Shown here piece by piece: positions 25,290 to 36,188 of a DNA stretch of 64,000 bases. Numbering within the stretch: the first letter of the stretch is position 1; each line of letters opens with the position of its first letter. Source of the DNA: Deefgea chitinilytica (GTDB taxonomy: Bacteria > Pseudomonadota > Gammaproteobacteria > Burkholderiales > Chitinibacteraceae); assembly GCF_016881405.1 (NCBI RefSeq), contig NZ_WOFE01000001.1:372001-436000 (forward strand), in the 5' to 3' direction. Made by a program: the position numbers and the translations under genes. The notes beneath the pieces were generated by a model, which saw nothing but the letters and a program-made list of their open reading frames with translations, did no database searches and had not been told where the DNA came from.

Positions 25290-26180
25290 CTAATGTGTGC
25301 TAGTGTTTCTGGATTGTTCTTCTAACTGCTGCTGGTAGCTATTAAATAAATAATCCATCCGGATGTTAATGAAGCGAGTCTTTTTGATTAAATAAATCTG
25401 ACTGTCTGTTGATTGATCTATTGATTCTCTTAGCTGCTTTAACTGTGTGTGTTTCTCTTCGAGTTGCATTGTAAGGTCTTGTAAAGTTGAGTTGGTTTTT
25501 TTTGCTGATTCAATAATTTCTTCAACTTTGTTTTTGTGATCTTTTAAGGAAGCTGATTTTTTGTATGCCTCTTGGATGTCTTGGATCGTGTCAATATCAA
25601 ATCCAGTTAATTCGGTTGTTTTTTCTTTGAGCTCTTCCATTTCTTTTGCTCTTTGTGCTGAGGCTTTTTCTAAATTGGCTACCTCAAAAGTCAAAATGTT
25701 AACTTCTTTCTCGATTTGACTTATTGTGGCTATACTTCTACTTCTAATTTCGTCTGTTGCTTTTGACTCTGTTTCATAAGACTCTAGCATTGTTTTTAAT
25801 AGTTGTAATTCGGCTGTCATTTCAGCTGATTTCGATTGAGATTCGAGCGCTTCTTTTGTGCCTTTAAGCTCTTTTCTTTGAAGTGTTACGGCATAAAAAA
25901 GCAAGATAACAGAAATGAAGCCAAAAATAGGATTTAGTGTCCCGCCAATGAAATCGCCAAAGGTACCCCAATCAGCATTTTGATCGGATATTTTTGCGTG
26001 AAAATTCCAAGCGTATGCAAGGAAAACACCTCCGGTTAATAGAAGTGCGGCAACTGTAGGAAGCCAGTGCTCCTTGAGAAAAGATACAAGAGTATAGTCT
26101 CCATCGTGTATTGTGTTCCTATGTGTAATGGATACTTGATCCTCTGCAGTATTTTCCTTTTGCTGTAAATCTGGGGGCAT
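25290..26180 (-). CDS. two-TM coiled-coil protein, possible abortive-infection type
   Basis: A 296-residue protein, AT-rich compared with all neighbours. TM1 lies at about 38-55 (WLPTVAALLLTGGVFLAYAW) and TM2 at about 83-100. The loop between them contains DWGTFGDFIGGTLNPIFGF. The following 190 residues are Glu/Lys-rich coiled coil. The G-FGDF-GG-LNP-F motif before TM2, then Q-KELK-T-EAL, is what I recall from putative phage abortive-infection (putAbiC-like) and other 2TM defence effectors; this is family memory, not a search. It stands alone in a repeat-rich patch, which fits an acquired defence gene. The ribosome-binding site is weak. It could equally be an uncharacterised envelope protein. 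Confidence 0.6.
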   Translation of the reverse strand: MPPDLQQKENTAEDQVSITHRNTIHDGDYTLVSFLKEHWLPTVAALLLTGGVFLAYAWNFHAKISDQNADWGTFGDFIGGTLNPIFGFISVILLFYAVTLQRKELKGTKEALESQSKSAEMTAELQLLKTMLESYETESKATDEIRSRSIATISQIEKEVNILTFEVANLEKASAQRAKEMEELKEKTTELTGFDIDTIQDIQEAYKKSASLKDHKNKVEEIIESAKKTNSTLQDLTMQLEEKHTQLKQLRESIDQSTDSQIYLIKKTRFINIRMDYLFNSYQQQLEEQSRNTSTH

Positions 26181-26347
26181 ATTTTAAATCCAAGTTTAAT
26201 TTGTTTGAATTGAGTGCGTATTTGATTTTCATAAAGCTTACCATAATCTAATTCGCTGGTTACGCTCGCGGCTAGTCTGACTTGCATTTTTTATATTTTT
26301 TTGCGCCGTTGGCGCGATGTTTTCAATGCGCGTTCCGTCGCGCAGAC

Positions 26348-26383
26348 GGGCAGGGGTATTTGCTTCTGCAAATACCCCTGCCC
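26348..26383. repeat. 15-bp perfect hairpin in a GC-rich non-coding element
   Basis: A perfect 15-base stem (26348-26362 with 26369-26383) and the loop CTTCTG. The tip TTTGCTTCNNCAAA is shared with hairpin A of the dispersed repeat. The flanking 26300-26580 stretch also carries GATGCCCTCG and a GTCGGCTACGCCGAT stem, as in that repeat. No gene is recognisable in it; likely a distant member of the same repeat family. Confidence 0.75.
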
Positions 26384-26689
26384 CCCAAAGCAGCCCCCGG
26401 CATCTGCGTCGGCTACGCCGATGCCCTCGCTGCGGACAATCGGCAAGGCGTCGGGTTTTAACAAAACAGAGCCCGCCGAATTCCCTTGTCGCTTGTTTAC
26501 CCCAAGGGCACAGCCTTCGCTAAGGCGGTAAACCGCCAAGCTACGGCATGCCTCGCTCGGCGCAGCTGCAGGGGATTTCATGCATACCCATCATTGCGGC
26601 ATATACATGCGATGGTGTTGCTCTGGCGATGAATTTTGAACTTGGTTTGGTTGATATACCCCTGTTGCAATTAGGACGGATTGCCCGTG

Positions 26690-26945
26690 GAGCCGCGCCG
26701 TTTGAAAATGACTCGGCGAGGTTTTAAGCCGCAACCTGTTTGAGCTGCGCGACGGTAGCGCGCAGCGAGTTTTGCGGCGCCTCGCCGTGGCTTTTTCAAG
26801 CGGGGTTTCGCGGTGATCGGGCGCGCTGGGGTTGCAAGGGGCAAGGCAAGACTGCCCCTTGCTCGTTCGGCGGGCGAAACCGCCGGTTCACCGCCTGCGC
26901 AGCAGGCTATGCGGACGTAGAAGCGCTATTTGCCTTTGCTTAGGG
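26690..26945. repeat. nested inverted-repeat element
   Basis: Successive arms pair in register: TTGAAAA/TTTTCAA (outer), CGGCGAGG (26714-26721) with CCTCGCCG (26780-26787), GCCGCAA (26728-26734) with TTGCGGC (26772-26778), and CTGCGCG (26745-26751) with CGCGCAG (26759-26765). Two further hairpins follow: GCAAGGGGCA/TGCCCCTTGC (26834-26862) and GGCGG/CCGCC (26869-26884). It is GC-rich and non-coding, and resembles repeats I have seen in other betaproteobacteria, though I cannot name a family. Confidence 0.7.
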
Positions 26946-26965
26946 TGGCATCAATGCGCCAGTGA

Positions 26966-27520
26966 TTAAAACAGTGAATGCTTCAATTTCCCCATTTTCA
27001 ACACGGGTGAACGCGCTTTATTGCCACTCAAGTCCAGCTCGGCTGCGCCCACTTGAAAATCTTCCCCTTCGTGATTACCAGAAAAATGTTCTACTAGTTT
27101 TTTCTGGCCTTTAAACACGGTGAGCTCAATCCCGCTGGCTTGGCCGCCATTGATGGCGACGTAGTAGCTAAATTCGCCTTGATAAATTCCAACTACATCC
27201 ATGCCGGTGTGTGGCCCGGTGCTGAGGTTGGCGATGGTGAACGGGGCTTGGGTGGTGGCGTCGACGTTCATTTCTACTTTGCCGGGTAGACCGTAACGAT
27301 AGCTAACGCGGCCAAATGGCTCACGGGCTTGGTCGGCGCACAATGACAGCACTTTGCCTTGCCGCGTGTTTTTGTAGCCTGAGTCGGTGGCGATGGTTTT
27401 ACCCATCCATGCATCGATGATGGCGTATTCTTTATCGGTGCAGTGGGTAGGGACTTGTGCTTGGGTTGTGCTGATTAGAGTGAGACTGAGTGTGATCAGG
27501 CTGAGTGAGATCTTGGGCAT
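26966..27520 (-). CDS. hypothetical periplasmic protein
   Basis: 184 residues with a clear signal peptide (MPKISLSLITLSLTLISTTQA, cut before QVPTHC). The mature part is mostly beta-strand-like, with two cysteines (CTDKEY and LCADQA) that may form a disulfide, and no membrane anchor. I do not recognise a family. It lies at the edge of the repeat patch, divergent from the chemoreceptor gene, without operon partners. Confidence 0.65.
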   Translation of the reverse strand: MPKISLSLITLSLTLISTTQAQVPTHCTDKEYAIIDAWMGKTIATDSGYKNTRQGKVLSLCADQAREPFGRVSYRYGLPGKVEMNVDATTQAPFTIANLSTGPHTGMDVVGIYQGEFSYYVAINGGQASGIELTVFKGQKKLVEHFSGNHEGEDFQVGAAELDLSGNKARSPVLKMGKLKHSLF

Positions 27521-27708
27521 GGTGGTGCGGATGGAGTGAATTTTGCCTAGTATAAATTGATTGTCAGTGTTTTGTTAGGTTTTGCAAAGCTTGCAAGATT
27601 CAATTGCGCTTGTCTGTTGCCTGGGCCGGCTTGTGGTGTTGGCGATGTGTTTTTAGCCATGTTTGACTATGCTGAACCTACTTCAGCTTAATGATAAGGA
27701 GCCATGCA

Positions 27709-29322
27709 GTGACGATTAGCCAGCGCTTAATTGCAATGATTGCGGTGACCTTAATGGCTTTGCTGTTTTTGGCCGGTTTAGGCAGTTATAAACTGAAGCA
27801 GGATGTGGATCAATTTGAGTCGCTCGATACCAATATTATTCCGACCTTGGTGTTGATGAGTGAGCTAGATGCTGCGATCCGTGAAAATCGTATAGCTATG
27901 TTTGCTCATATTCTGGCACCGAATGATCAACAAAAGGCGGAGGTGGCTGAACAAATTACGCTGCGTAATCAGCAGATTGAACAGTTGTTCAAAAAATATC
28001 AGGGCTTCTTACTCAATGAGCAGGAGCGGTTGTTGTTTGACAAATTACAGGCGAGTTATGGTCAGTATCAGGCGGTATTTTTACAGGTTATACAGCGCTC
28101 GACTGCACTTGATGCCACGAGTGCATTTGCATTAGCTAATGGGCAGGGCGCGGCGTTGAATCGTCGCTTGGCGGCCGATTTGCAAGCTGTGGTGAAGTTT
28201 AATCAGCAGCATGCTAGCGCGAGTGTGGTTACGGCTAGACAGGGTTCTAGCCAGTCAATTACTTTATTTGTGAGTTTAGCGATTGTTGCAACGATGCTGG
28301 TGCTAGGCTTGGGCTTGTGGATTTTGCGGGCTATACGGGGGCCGTTACGGCAGACGGTGCGAGCGGTCAGTCATGTTGAATCCTCACTTGATTTTACTTT
28401 CCGTGTGCCTGCCGCTGGCAAGGATGAAATTGGCGAGCTTGTGACGGCATTTAACCGCTTGCTCGACACAGTGCAGCAAAGTTTTGCCAGTATTAGTCGC
28501 AATATCAGTGAAATGACCAGATCTGCGCATCAAATGGTGGATGCTTCGGGTGATTTGTCGCGAACAGCTGGGCATTCTAGTGAGGCTGCTGAGCATATGG
28601 CCGCGACAGTTGAACAGGTGACGGTGAGTATTTCGCATGTGGCCGAACGAGCGAGGGACGCCGATCATAACGCAACGTCGTCTGGGCAGTTGGCTGTTGA
28701 GGGTGAAAAAGTAATACGAGCCACCGTGGATGAAATTAATGGAATTTCGAGTACTGTCAATGATGCCGCATTAGAAATCGGTGCTTTGCGTGAGCAAAGC
28801 CAGCAAATTCAAATTGTGTTAGGGGTAATTAAAGATATTGCTGATCAGACGAATTTACTGGCTTTGAACGCCGCGATTGAAGCTGCACGTGCCGGTGAGC
28901 AAGGTCGAGGTTTTGCGGTGGTGGCCGATGAGGTGCGTAAATTGGCTGAACGCACTAGCAATTCAACGCAGGAAATTACGCAAACGGTGAATCAAATTAG
29001 CGATTGCGCTGATCGTGCTGTAAGTCGAATGAATCAAGTGGTCAATTCGGTTAGCCAAGGGGTGAATTACGCGCGTGACGCGGGGGATTCAATTTTGCGA
29101 ATTCGTGGTGCTTCGGAGGTGGTGGTGGGGTATGTCTCCGATATATCGATTGCGATTGGTGAGCAAAGTACGGCTAGTACTGCTATCGCTCAGCAGGTTG
29201 AGCAGATTGCTAAAATGGCAGGGGATACCAGTGGCGCGGCAAGGCTGGCGGCTACTTCGGCTGATCAGTTGTGTGCCTTAGCTGATTCGGTGCAGCAAAC
29301 CTTGGATCGTTATCGTATTTAG
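27709..29322 (+). CDS. methyl-accepting chemotaxis protein (four-helix-bundle sensor)
   Basis: A 537-residue chemoreceptor from GTG 27709, supported by AAGGAG eight bases upstream. TM1 is near 6-26, then a ~160-residue helical periplasmic domain of the 4HB type, TM2 near 185-207, a HAMP linker, and the long cytoplasmic hairpin with the signature tip [43 protein letters not shown]-type block. It has no C-terminal pentapeptide for CheR/CheB binding. The ligand is unknown. Transcribed alone; a shared terminator separates it from guaB. Confidence 0.93.
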   Translation: MTISQRLIAMIAVTLMALLFLAGLGSYKLKQDVDQFESLDTNIIPTLVLMSELDAAIRENRIAMFAHILAPNDQQKAEVAEQITLRNQQIEQLFKKYQGFLLNEQERLLFDKLQASYGQYQAVFLQVIQRSTALDATSAFALANGQGAALNRRLAADLQAVVKFNQQHASASVVTARQGSSQSITLFVSLAIVATMLVLGLGLWILRAIRGPLRQTVRAVSHVESSLDFTFRVPAAGKDEIGELVTAFNRLLDTVQQSFASISRNISEMTRSAHQMVDASGDLSRTAGHSSEAAEHMAATVEQVTVSISHVAERARDADHNATSSGQLAVEGEKVIRATVDEINGISSTVNDAALEIGALREQSQQIQIVLGVIKDIADQTNLLALNAAIEAARAGEQGRGFAVVADEVRKLAERTSNSTQEITQTVNQISDCADRAVSRMNQVVNSVSQGVNYARDAGDSILRIRGASEVVVGYVSDISIAIGEQSTASTAIAQQVEQIAKMAGDTSGAARLAATSADQLCALADSVQQTLDRYRI

Positions 29323-29480
29323 CTGGGGTAATTGGCTGTATCTATTCTATCTAAAGGCTTTGGGTTATATACGCATTAGATTTGTGGGTTGTTTGAATTG
29401 AGTATGGCAATAAGGCTAGGAAGGGGAATTTTTAGTTCTGGTTTTTGTTCGAACAGTATTGACTACGTTTATCACCGCCA

Positions 29481-29510
29481 AAAAAAACCGCTGACTCGCA
29501 GCGGTTTTTA
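29481..29510. terminator. bidirectional terminator between the chemoreceptor and guaB
   Basis: CCGCTG (29488-29493) pairs with CAGCGG (29499-29504), with an A-run on the left and a T-run on the right, so it can serve both convergent genes. Confidence 0.9.
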
Positions 29511-29534
29511 AGTCAAACTCAATATTTAATAATA

Positions 29535-31118
<1,584 letters not shown>

Positions 31119-31243
31119 TCAAGGTACCCAGTTAAATTTGGGTATTATTCGCTACTTTGCTTTCACCTATAGTAACCCGGTGAGTGTTGAGGCTCTGATT
31201 ATGCGCGTCAACATCCTTTTTATAAGTTAGTAGAGGACTGGTT

Positions 31244-32692
31244 GTGCCTAGAATCCCCAAGCGAATACGTTTATTACTGTTGGTGGCGATCTTATTGGTC
31301 GGTGGCTTTTTAAGTACCAGCATTGCCAGTTATGTCGTTTCGCGAGATGCATTGCGTGATGGGCTGATCGGTAGTGCTTTGCCCTTAACGGGCGACAATA
31401 TCTATTCTGAAATTCAAAAAGACATGTTGCGTCCCGTTTTTATCTCATCACAAATGGCGCACGATACTTTTGTGCGCGATTGGTTGCTGGCAGGGGAGCA
31501 AGATCCGACTCAATTGACGCGCTTTTTGCAGGAAGTCAAACACAAAAATGGCACTTATAGTAGCTTTTTGGTGTCGGCTAAAACGCTGCGCTATTACTAC
31601 GGTGGTGGCATTCTTAAATCCGTCGCGCCAGACGATCAGCGAGACGCTTGGTTTTTTCGCGTGGCGAATATGCCTCAAGAATTTGAAACCAATGTGGATC
31701 CTGATTTAGCAAATCGCGACAAAATGACGATCTTTATTAATTACAAGATTTTCGATTATGCCGGTCAGTTTATTGGTGTGACTGGGGTCGGTATTACGCT
31801 CGATAGCATGCGCCATTTGCTGCAAAACTACGAGGCGCGGTTTCAGCGACGGGTTTATTTTGTGGATCAAGCTGGGCAAGTGATGCTGACGGGAGATACC
31901 CAGCAAACCAGAGCCTCAATCTTGCAGCAAGCGGGAATTAGCCAAGTTGCAGCAAAAATTCTTAATCATCAAACCGAGCCAATTGCTGTTACCTATAGCT
32001 TGAATGACCAATTGATACTGCTCAATACGCGTTTTATTCCTGAATTAGGCTGGTATTTGATTGTGGAGCAAAATGAAACCGCCGATTTGCGGCCAGTGCA
32101 AAGAATGTTTCAGTTTAATCTGCTGATTTCAGCGCTCGTGACTTTATTGGTGCTGTGTATCGCAATGTATAGTATCAATCGTAGTCAGCGTTATTTAGAA
32201 ACCTTGGCTAGAACCGATGGTTTAACTCGGCTGTTGAACCGACGTGCCTTTGAAGTGGTCTTGACACAAAAACTCAGTGAGCTGAGCAGACGGCCACGGC
32301 CCGTGTCGGGCATCTTGGTTGATATCGATTACTTTAAGCAGGTCAATGATCAATTTGGCCATACCACTGGTGATGCGGTGTTGCAGCAGGTGGCGCAACT
32401 GCTGCGAGCCAGCGCACGGGCTGGCGATACTGTGGCGCGTTGGGGTGGAGAAGAGTTTGTGATCTTGCTAGATGATTGCCCGAAAGCGCAGGCTTTAGAA
32501 TTAGCTGAGCGACTGCGATTGAAGGTGGCTCATTTTGATTTTGCATTGCCTGACTCATTTCGAGTGACGGTCAGCTTGGGCGTGGTGGAATTGCAGCCGG
32601 GCGAGACTGAAATCGAGTTTTTCCAACGCGCCGATCAACTACTGTACGCCGCCAAATCGAGTGGGCGTAACTGTGTCATGGCCGATGTTTAG
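31244..32692 (+). CDS. membrane diguanylate cyclase with periplasmic Cache-type sensor
   Basis: 482 residues starting at GTG 31244 with AGAGGAC upstream. TM1 (about 10-30), a ~250-residue periplasmic double-Cache-like domain (with the YYYGGG, WFF and INYKIFD blocks of that fold), TM2 (about 288-310), then a GGDEF domain with DGLTRLLNRRAF and an intact GGEEF at 401-405. The product-inhibition RxxD site is present as RAGD (R392, D395). It should make cyclic-di-GMP in response to an extracellular small molecule, identity unknown. It is divergent from guaB. Confidence 0.9.
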   Translation: MPRIPKRIRLLLLVAILLVGGFLSTSIASYVVSRDALRDGLIGSALPLTGDNIYSEIQKDMLRPVFISSQMAHDTFVRDWLLAGEQDPTQLTRFLQEVKHKNGTYSSFLVSAKTLRYYYGGGILKSVAPDDQRDAWFFRVANMPQEFETNVDPDLANRDKMTIFINYKIFDYAGQFIGVTGVGITLDSMRHLLQNYEARFQRRVYFVDQAGQVMLTGDTQQTRASILQQAGISQVAAKILNHQTEPIAVTYSLNDQLILLNTRFIPELGWYLIVEQNETADLRPVQRMFQFNLLISALVTLLVLCIAMYSINRSQRYLETLARTDGLTRLLNRRAFEVVLTQKLSELSRRPRPVSGILVDIDYFKQVNDQFGHTTGDAVLQQVAQLLRASARAGDTVARWGGEEFVILLDDCPKAQALELAERLRLKVAHFDFALPDSFRVTVSLGVVELQPGETEIEFFQRADQLLYAAKSSGRNCVMADV

Positions 32693-32839
32693 TGCCGCCA
32701 ATTATCCAATCCCGATCATGTTAGATTAGTTGTTGTTGATTGTTGCGCTGCATGATGGGCAGATTGCCAATCTCAGACTAACGTGAAGTAAGGGTAGCAA
32801 AGTGCCGCCCTGATTTCAGTGGTGCAGGAGGTGGTCGAG

Positions 32840-34015
32840 ATGAAGCAGGCACTTTCTGTGGCGCCCGACACGGCGCTGATTTTATCGGGTGGTGGTGCGC
32901 GTGCGGCGTATCAAGTTGGCGTCTTGTTGGCGATCGCGCATTTATTGCCACAACATGCGATTAATCCTTTTCCGATAATTTGCGGTACGTCAGCTGGCGC
33001 AATCAATGCGGCGGCGATGGCGGCTGGCGCGGCGGAGTTTCGCAAAACGGTATTTATGTTGGCGCGGATGTGGCAAGGTTTGCATCCTGAAGACATTTAC
33101 CGCGGCAGCTTGCCGTGGCTTGCTGGTGCCGCGGGGCATTGGCTGGGGGCTTTGTTACTAGGTGGATTAGGCCGTTATAACCCACGGGCTTTTTTGGATA
33201 ATGAGCCACTGCGGGCGTTTTTGTCGGCGCGGATGAATTTTTCGCAAATTCAGCACAATATCGACGCGGGCGTCTTACGTGCAGTATCTATTTCTGGCTT
33301 GGGCTATACCAGCGGGCAATCGGTATCTTTTTTTCAAGCCGCGCCGGACTTGCAAGATTGGGCCAGAGCAAAGCGAATCGGTGTCCGTACCGAGCTGAAT
33401 ATCTCACATTTAATGGCTTCTAGCGCAATACCCTTGATTTTTCCTGCGGAACGGATTCATCGCGAATATTTTGGTGATGGCTCGGTGCGGCAAATTGCGC
33501 CCTTAAGCCCAGCAATCCATTTGGGCGCGAAGCGTGTACTGGTGATTGGGGTGGCGCCCAATTTTGAAGGCGGGCCAGCGCGGCAACGCAGCACGATTTA
33601 TCCCACATTGGCCCAAGTGACTGGGCAATTAATGAATAGTGTTTTTCTGGATAGCCTTGATACCGACTTGGAACGAATGATGCGGATTAATCGCACTTTG
33701 TCTCATATCCCTGAGGCCATACGCTTGCAGTCAGGATTAGAATTGCGGCCGATTGAAGTGCTGACGATTTCGCCGTCACAACCTTTGGAGCGCCTGACTT
33801 TGGGTTTTAGTCGTGATTTTTCTTTAGGGATGCGTTTTTTATTGGGTGGCTTAGGGGCTTTTCGCCGGCAAGGCTCGGTGCTGGCGAGCTATTTATTGTT
33901 TAGTGGCAGGTACTTGCGGGAATTAATTCGGCTGGGCTATCGCGATGCAATGGCAAAAGAGTCCGAACTCAGTGTTTTTTTGGCTGCAAATTCCCAGTCA
34001 AGCAGCGTAGAATAG
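32840..34015 (+). CDS. patatin-like phospholipase
   Basis: From ATG 32840 (AGGAGG nine bases upstream) a 391-residue protein with all patatin elements: oxyanion loop SGGGARAAYQVG (16-27), nucleophile elbow GTSAG (Ser51) and the Asp of the dyad in DGS (Asp213). A membrane-associating hydrophobic segment lies around 93-112. Patatins hydrolyse acyl ester bonds of phospholipids or storage lipids. No type III or type V secretion domain is attached, so an intracellular or envelope lipid-turnover role is more likely than a secreted toxin. Confidence 0.87.
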   Translation: MKQALSVAPDTALILSGGGARAAYQVGVLLAIAHLLPQHAINPFPIICGTSAGAINAAAMAAGAAEFRKTVFMLARMWQGLHPEDIYRGSLPWLAGAAGHWLGALLLGGLGRYNPRAFLDNEPLRAFLSARMNFSQIQHNIDAGVLRAVSISGLGYTSGQSVSFFQAAPDLQDWARAKRIGVRTELNISHLMASSAIPLIFPAERIHREYFGDGSVRQIAPLSPAIHLGAKRVLVIGVAPNFEGGPARQRSTIYPTLAQVTGQLMNSVFLDSLDTDLERMMRINRTLSHIPEAIRLQSGLELRPIEVLTISPSQPLERLTLGFSRDFSLGMRFLLGGLGAFRRQGSVLASYLLFSGRYLRELIRLGYRDAMAKESELSVFLAANSQSSSVE

Positions 34016-34043
34016 ATTTTTTCTATCTTGCCGGAGTTCGGGC

Positions 34044-34562
34044 ATGGCTTTATTGCGGTGGCGAGTTGGCTTTTTTGTTTTGTTCTTGGTTTGCGTTGGT
34101 ATGATGGCTTTTGCGCTTTATCACCAATTCTATCAATGGCTCATGCCTTGTTTATTGTGTGTGTATGAGCGCCTGATTGTGATTGCCTTGGGCTTACTCA
34201 GTTTACTGGCCGTGCTGTGGCGGCCCAGCACACGGCGTGGCGTAATGATTTTTTCTTCGGTATATGCTTTGGTTGCGCTCTGGGGCGCAGCGATTACGGT
34301 GTGGCATTTACTGCTACAGTTTGGGCCGAAAGAAAGCGGGATTAGCTGTGCTGCCAGTTTGCCATTTCCGATCGATTTAAATGCTTTACCTGGCTGGATT
34401 TCTGCCGTCATTCGTCCGGTTGGTGATTGTTCGGTCGCGGATTTCACTTTGTTTGGGATGTCGATGCCATTTTGGTTGTTAGTTGCGTTTATTGGCTTTT
34501 TGTTGCTGTTGTCGATGTTGGCGCGGACACGATTGGTTGAAATCCGCCGTCGGGGGCTTTAA
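34044..34562 (+). CDS. dsbB: disulfide bond formation protein DsbB
   Basis: Inner-membrane quinone reductase that re-oxidises DsbA. 172 residues with four transmembrane helices, the first redox pair Cys36-LL-Cys39 in PCLLCVYER and the second pair Cys102 and Cys129 in the second periplasmic loop. GGAG precedes the ATG. Its stop codon is immediately followed by the oxyR start, so the two are probably co-transcribed. No dsbA is in the window. Confidence 0.92.
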   Translation: MALLRWRVGFFVLFLVCVGMMAFALYHQFYQWLMPCLLCVYERLIVIALGLLSLLAVLWRPSTRRGVMIFSSVYALVALWGAAITVWHLLLQFGPKESGISCAASLPFPIDLNALPGWISAVIRPVGDCSVADFTLFGMSMPFWLLVAFIGFLLLLSMLARTRLVEIRRRGL

Positions 34563-35501
34563 ATGACGCTGACTGAACTTCGCTATATCGTTGCCGTTGC
34601 GCGCGAACGTCATTTTGGCCGCGCTGCAAATAGCTGTTTTGTATCGCAGCCAACATTATCGGTGGCGGTGAAAAAATTAGAAGAAGAGCTTGGTGTTGCC
34701 TTATTTGAGCGTGCCGCTGGCGATGTCACTGTCACACCAACTGGCTCATTAATCATTGAGCAGGCGCAGCGCGTGCTTGAAGAAGTCTCGGTGGTGAAGC
34801 AATTGGCCGAGCAGGGTAAAGATCCACTAGCTGGCACGTTGCGCCTCGGTGTGATTTACACTATTGGACCTTATTTATTACCGCATTTAATTCCTCGGCT
34901 GCGCGAACTGGCGCCGCAAATGCAATTATTGCTGGAAGAAAACTACACAGCGCGCTTGAGCGAGATGCTTAAACAAGGTGAGATCGATTTGGCGATTTTG
35001 GCTGAACCGTTTCACGAAGGCGGCATTAGCACTCAAGCCTTGTATGACGAAGATTTTGTGGTTGCAACCCCCAAAGGCCACCCGTGGGAGCAGTTAGAAT
35101 CGATCGCTTCTGGACAATTGTCCGAAGAAAATGTGCTGCTATTGTCGCCTGGAAATTGCTTTCGCGATCAAGTACTGCAAACCTGTTCCGATTTGAATCG
35201 AGAAAGCATGTCGGTGGGGAGTTTGCAGCGGACTTTACAAGGATCTTCATTGACGACGATTCGGCATATGGTCGCGGGCGGAATTGGTGTAACCGTGTTA
35301 CCTGCCACTTCGGTCAGCGCGGCTGATGAGCGCTTGCTGAGTGTTCTGCCATTTGCTCAGCCAGTTCCATCGCGGCGGGTGATTTTGGCATGGCGACGAA
35401 ACTTTCCGCGACACGCGGCGATTGAGGCGGTACGCCAAGCGATATTGCAGTCGAATTTAGAGCCTATCCATCGTTTGCCTGCTGCGCTGGTCAGCCAATA
35501 G
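34563..35501 (+). CDS. oxyR: hydrogen peroxide regulator OxyR
   Basis: LysR-type regulator of 312 residues. The N-terminal helix-turn-helix includes RHFGRAANSCFVSQPTLSVA. The sensing cysteines fall at residues 199 (GNCFRDQ) and 208 (LQTC), the same numbers and spacing as E. coli OxyR, so a peroxide-induced disulfide is strongly expected. It starts directly after the dsbB stop and lies just upstream of rubrerythrin, rubredoxin and rubredoxin reductase genes, which are plausible targets. Confidence 0.94.
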   Translation: MTLTELRYIVAVARERHFGRAANSCFVSQPTLSVAVKKLEEELGVALFERAAGDVTVTPTGSLIIEQAQRVLEEVSVVKQLAEQGKDPLAGTLRLGVIYTIGPYLLPHLIPRLRELAPQMQLLLEENYTARLSEMLKQGEIDLAILAEPFHEGGISTQALYDEDFVVATPKGHPWEQLESIASGQLSEENVLLLSPGNCFRDQVLQTCSDLNRESMSVGSLQRTLQGSSLTTIRHMVAGGIGVTVLPATSVSAADERLLSVLPFAQPVPSRRVILAWRRNFPRHAAIEAVRQAILQSNLEPIHRLPAALVSQ

Positions 35502-35586
35502 TTTTTTGCTAACTATTGAATGTAAATAAGTCATTGGAAATATCAATCGAGTCGTCGTATTCTTGTCTTCGTTCGCAATTAATATG

Positions 35587-35619
35587 GATCAGGAGTCAGC
35601 ATCAGCTGGCTTTCTGATC
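35587..35619 (+). promoter_or_regulatory. hairpin in the rubrerythrin 5' leader
   Basis: GATCAG (35587-35592) pairs with CTGATC (35614-35619), and AGTCAGC (35594-35600) with GCTGGCT (35605-35611, one G-U pair), around an ATCA loop. It ends six bases before the GAAGAGG ribosome-binding region. It could protect the mRNA or modulate translation. Confidence 0.5.
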
Positions 35620-35637
35620 TCAACGAAGAGGTATTTC

Positions 35638-36123
35638 ATGGCATCACCATTCCATAATCCAGATTCTTTGACCATTCAAAACCTTGAATCGGCTTTCGCC
35701 GGTGAATCAATGGCGCATATTAAATATCGCTACTTCGCGAAGTTGTGCCGCGAAATGGGTGATGTGGCAACGGCAGAAGCGTTCGAAGCGACCGCTGATC
35801 AAGAAGTCATGCATGCATTTGGTCACCTTGATCTGTTGTTCCCTAAAGCCAAGATGACACCGGCCAAAGCCTTGCAATTTGCGATTGAGGGCGAAACGTA
35901 TGAATACACTGAGATGTATCCAAAGTTCCGCCATATTGCGGTTGAAGAAGGCCAACATGCTGCGGTAAAAGAAATCGACGAACAAATCGCTGAATCAAAA
36001 GAGCACGCAGAGATGTTTAAAGCTGTGCTGGAAAAAGCCGCTAAGCGATTTGCCGCTTTGGCCAAAGTAGAAGAACGCCACGCTAATCATTATCAAGCAG
36101 CATTAGATAATTTAAATAAATGA
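35638..36123 (+). CDS. rubrerythrin (ferritin-like diiron domain only)
   Basis: From ATG 35638 a 161-residue protein, MASPFHNPDSLTIQNLESAF, with the rubrerythrin diiron ligands in ESAFAGESMAHIKY, DQEVMHAFGH, EGETYEYTEMYP and EEGQHAAVKE. It has no C-terminal rubredoxin domain; a separate rubredoxin gene follows, 65 bases downstream. Rubrerythrins reduce hydrogen peroxide to water using rubredoxin electrons. GAAGAGG upstream fixes the start; a 25-codon upstream extension is not family-like. Peroxide control by the adjacent oxyR is inferred. Confidence 0.9.
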   Translation: MASPFHNPDSLTIQNLESAFAGESMAHIKYRYFAKLCREMGDVATAEAFEATADQEVMHAFGHLDLLFPKAKMTPAKALQFAIEGETYEYTEMYPKFRHIAVEEGQHAAVKEIDEQIAESKEHAEMFKAVLEKAAKRFAALAKVEERHANHYQAALDNLNK

Positions 36124-36188
36124 TGGGTATCTTATCCAAGCAATTTAATAATAAGGCGCTTAGCGCTATACCTAATTAGGAGTGCACA

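Noticed and set aside
26290-26945. CRISPR array or insertion sequence in the hairpin-rich stretch
   Set aside because: No regularly spaced identical repeats, no cas genes, and no transposase reading frame; the repeats are inverted arms of different sequence.
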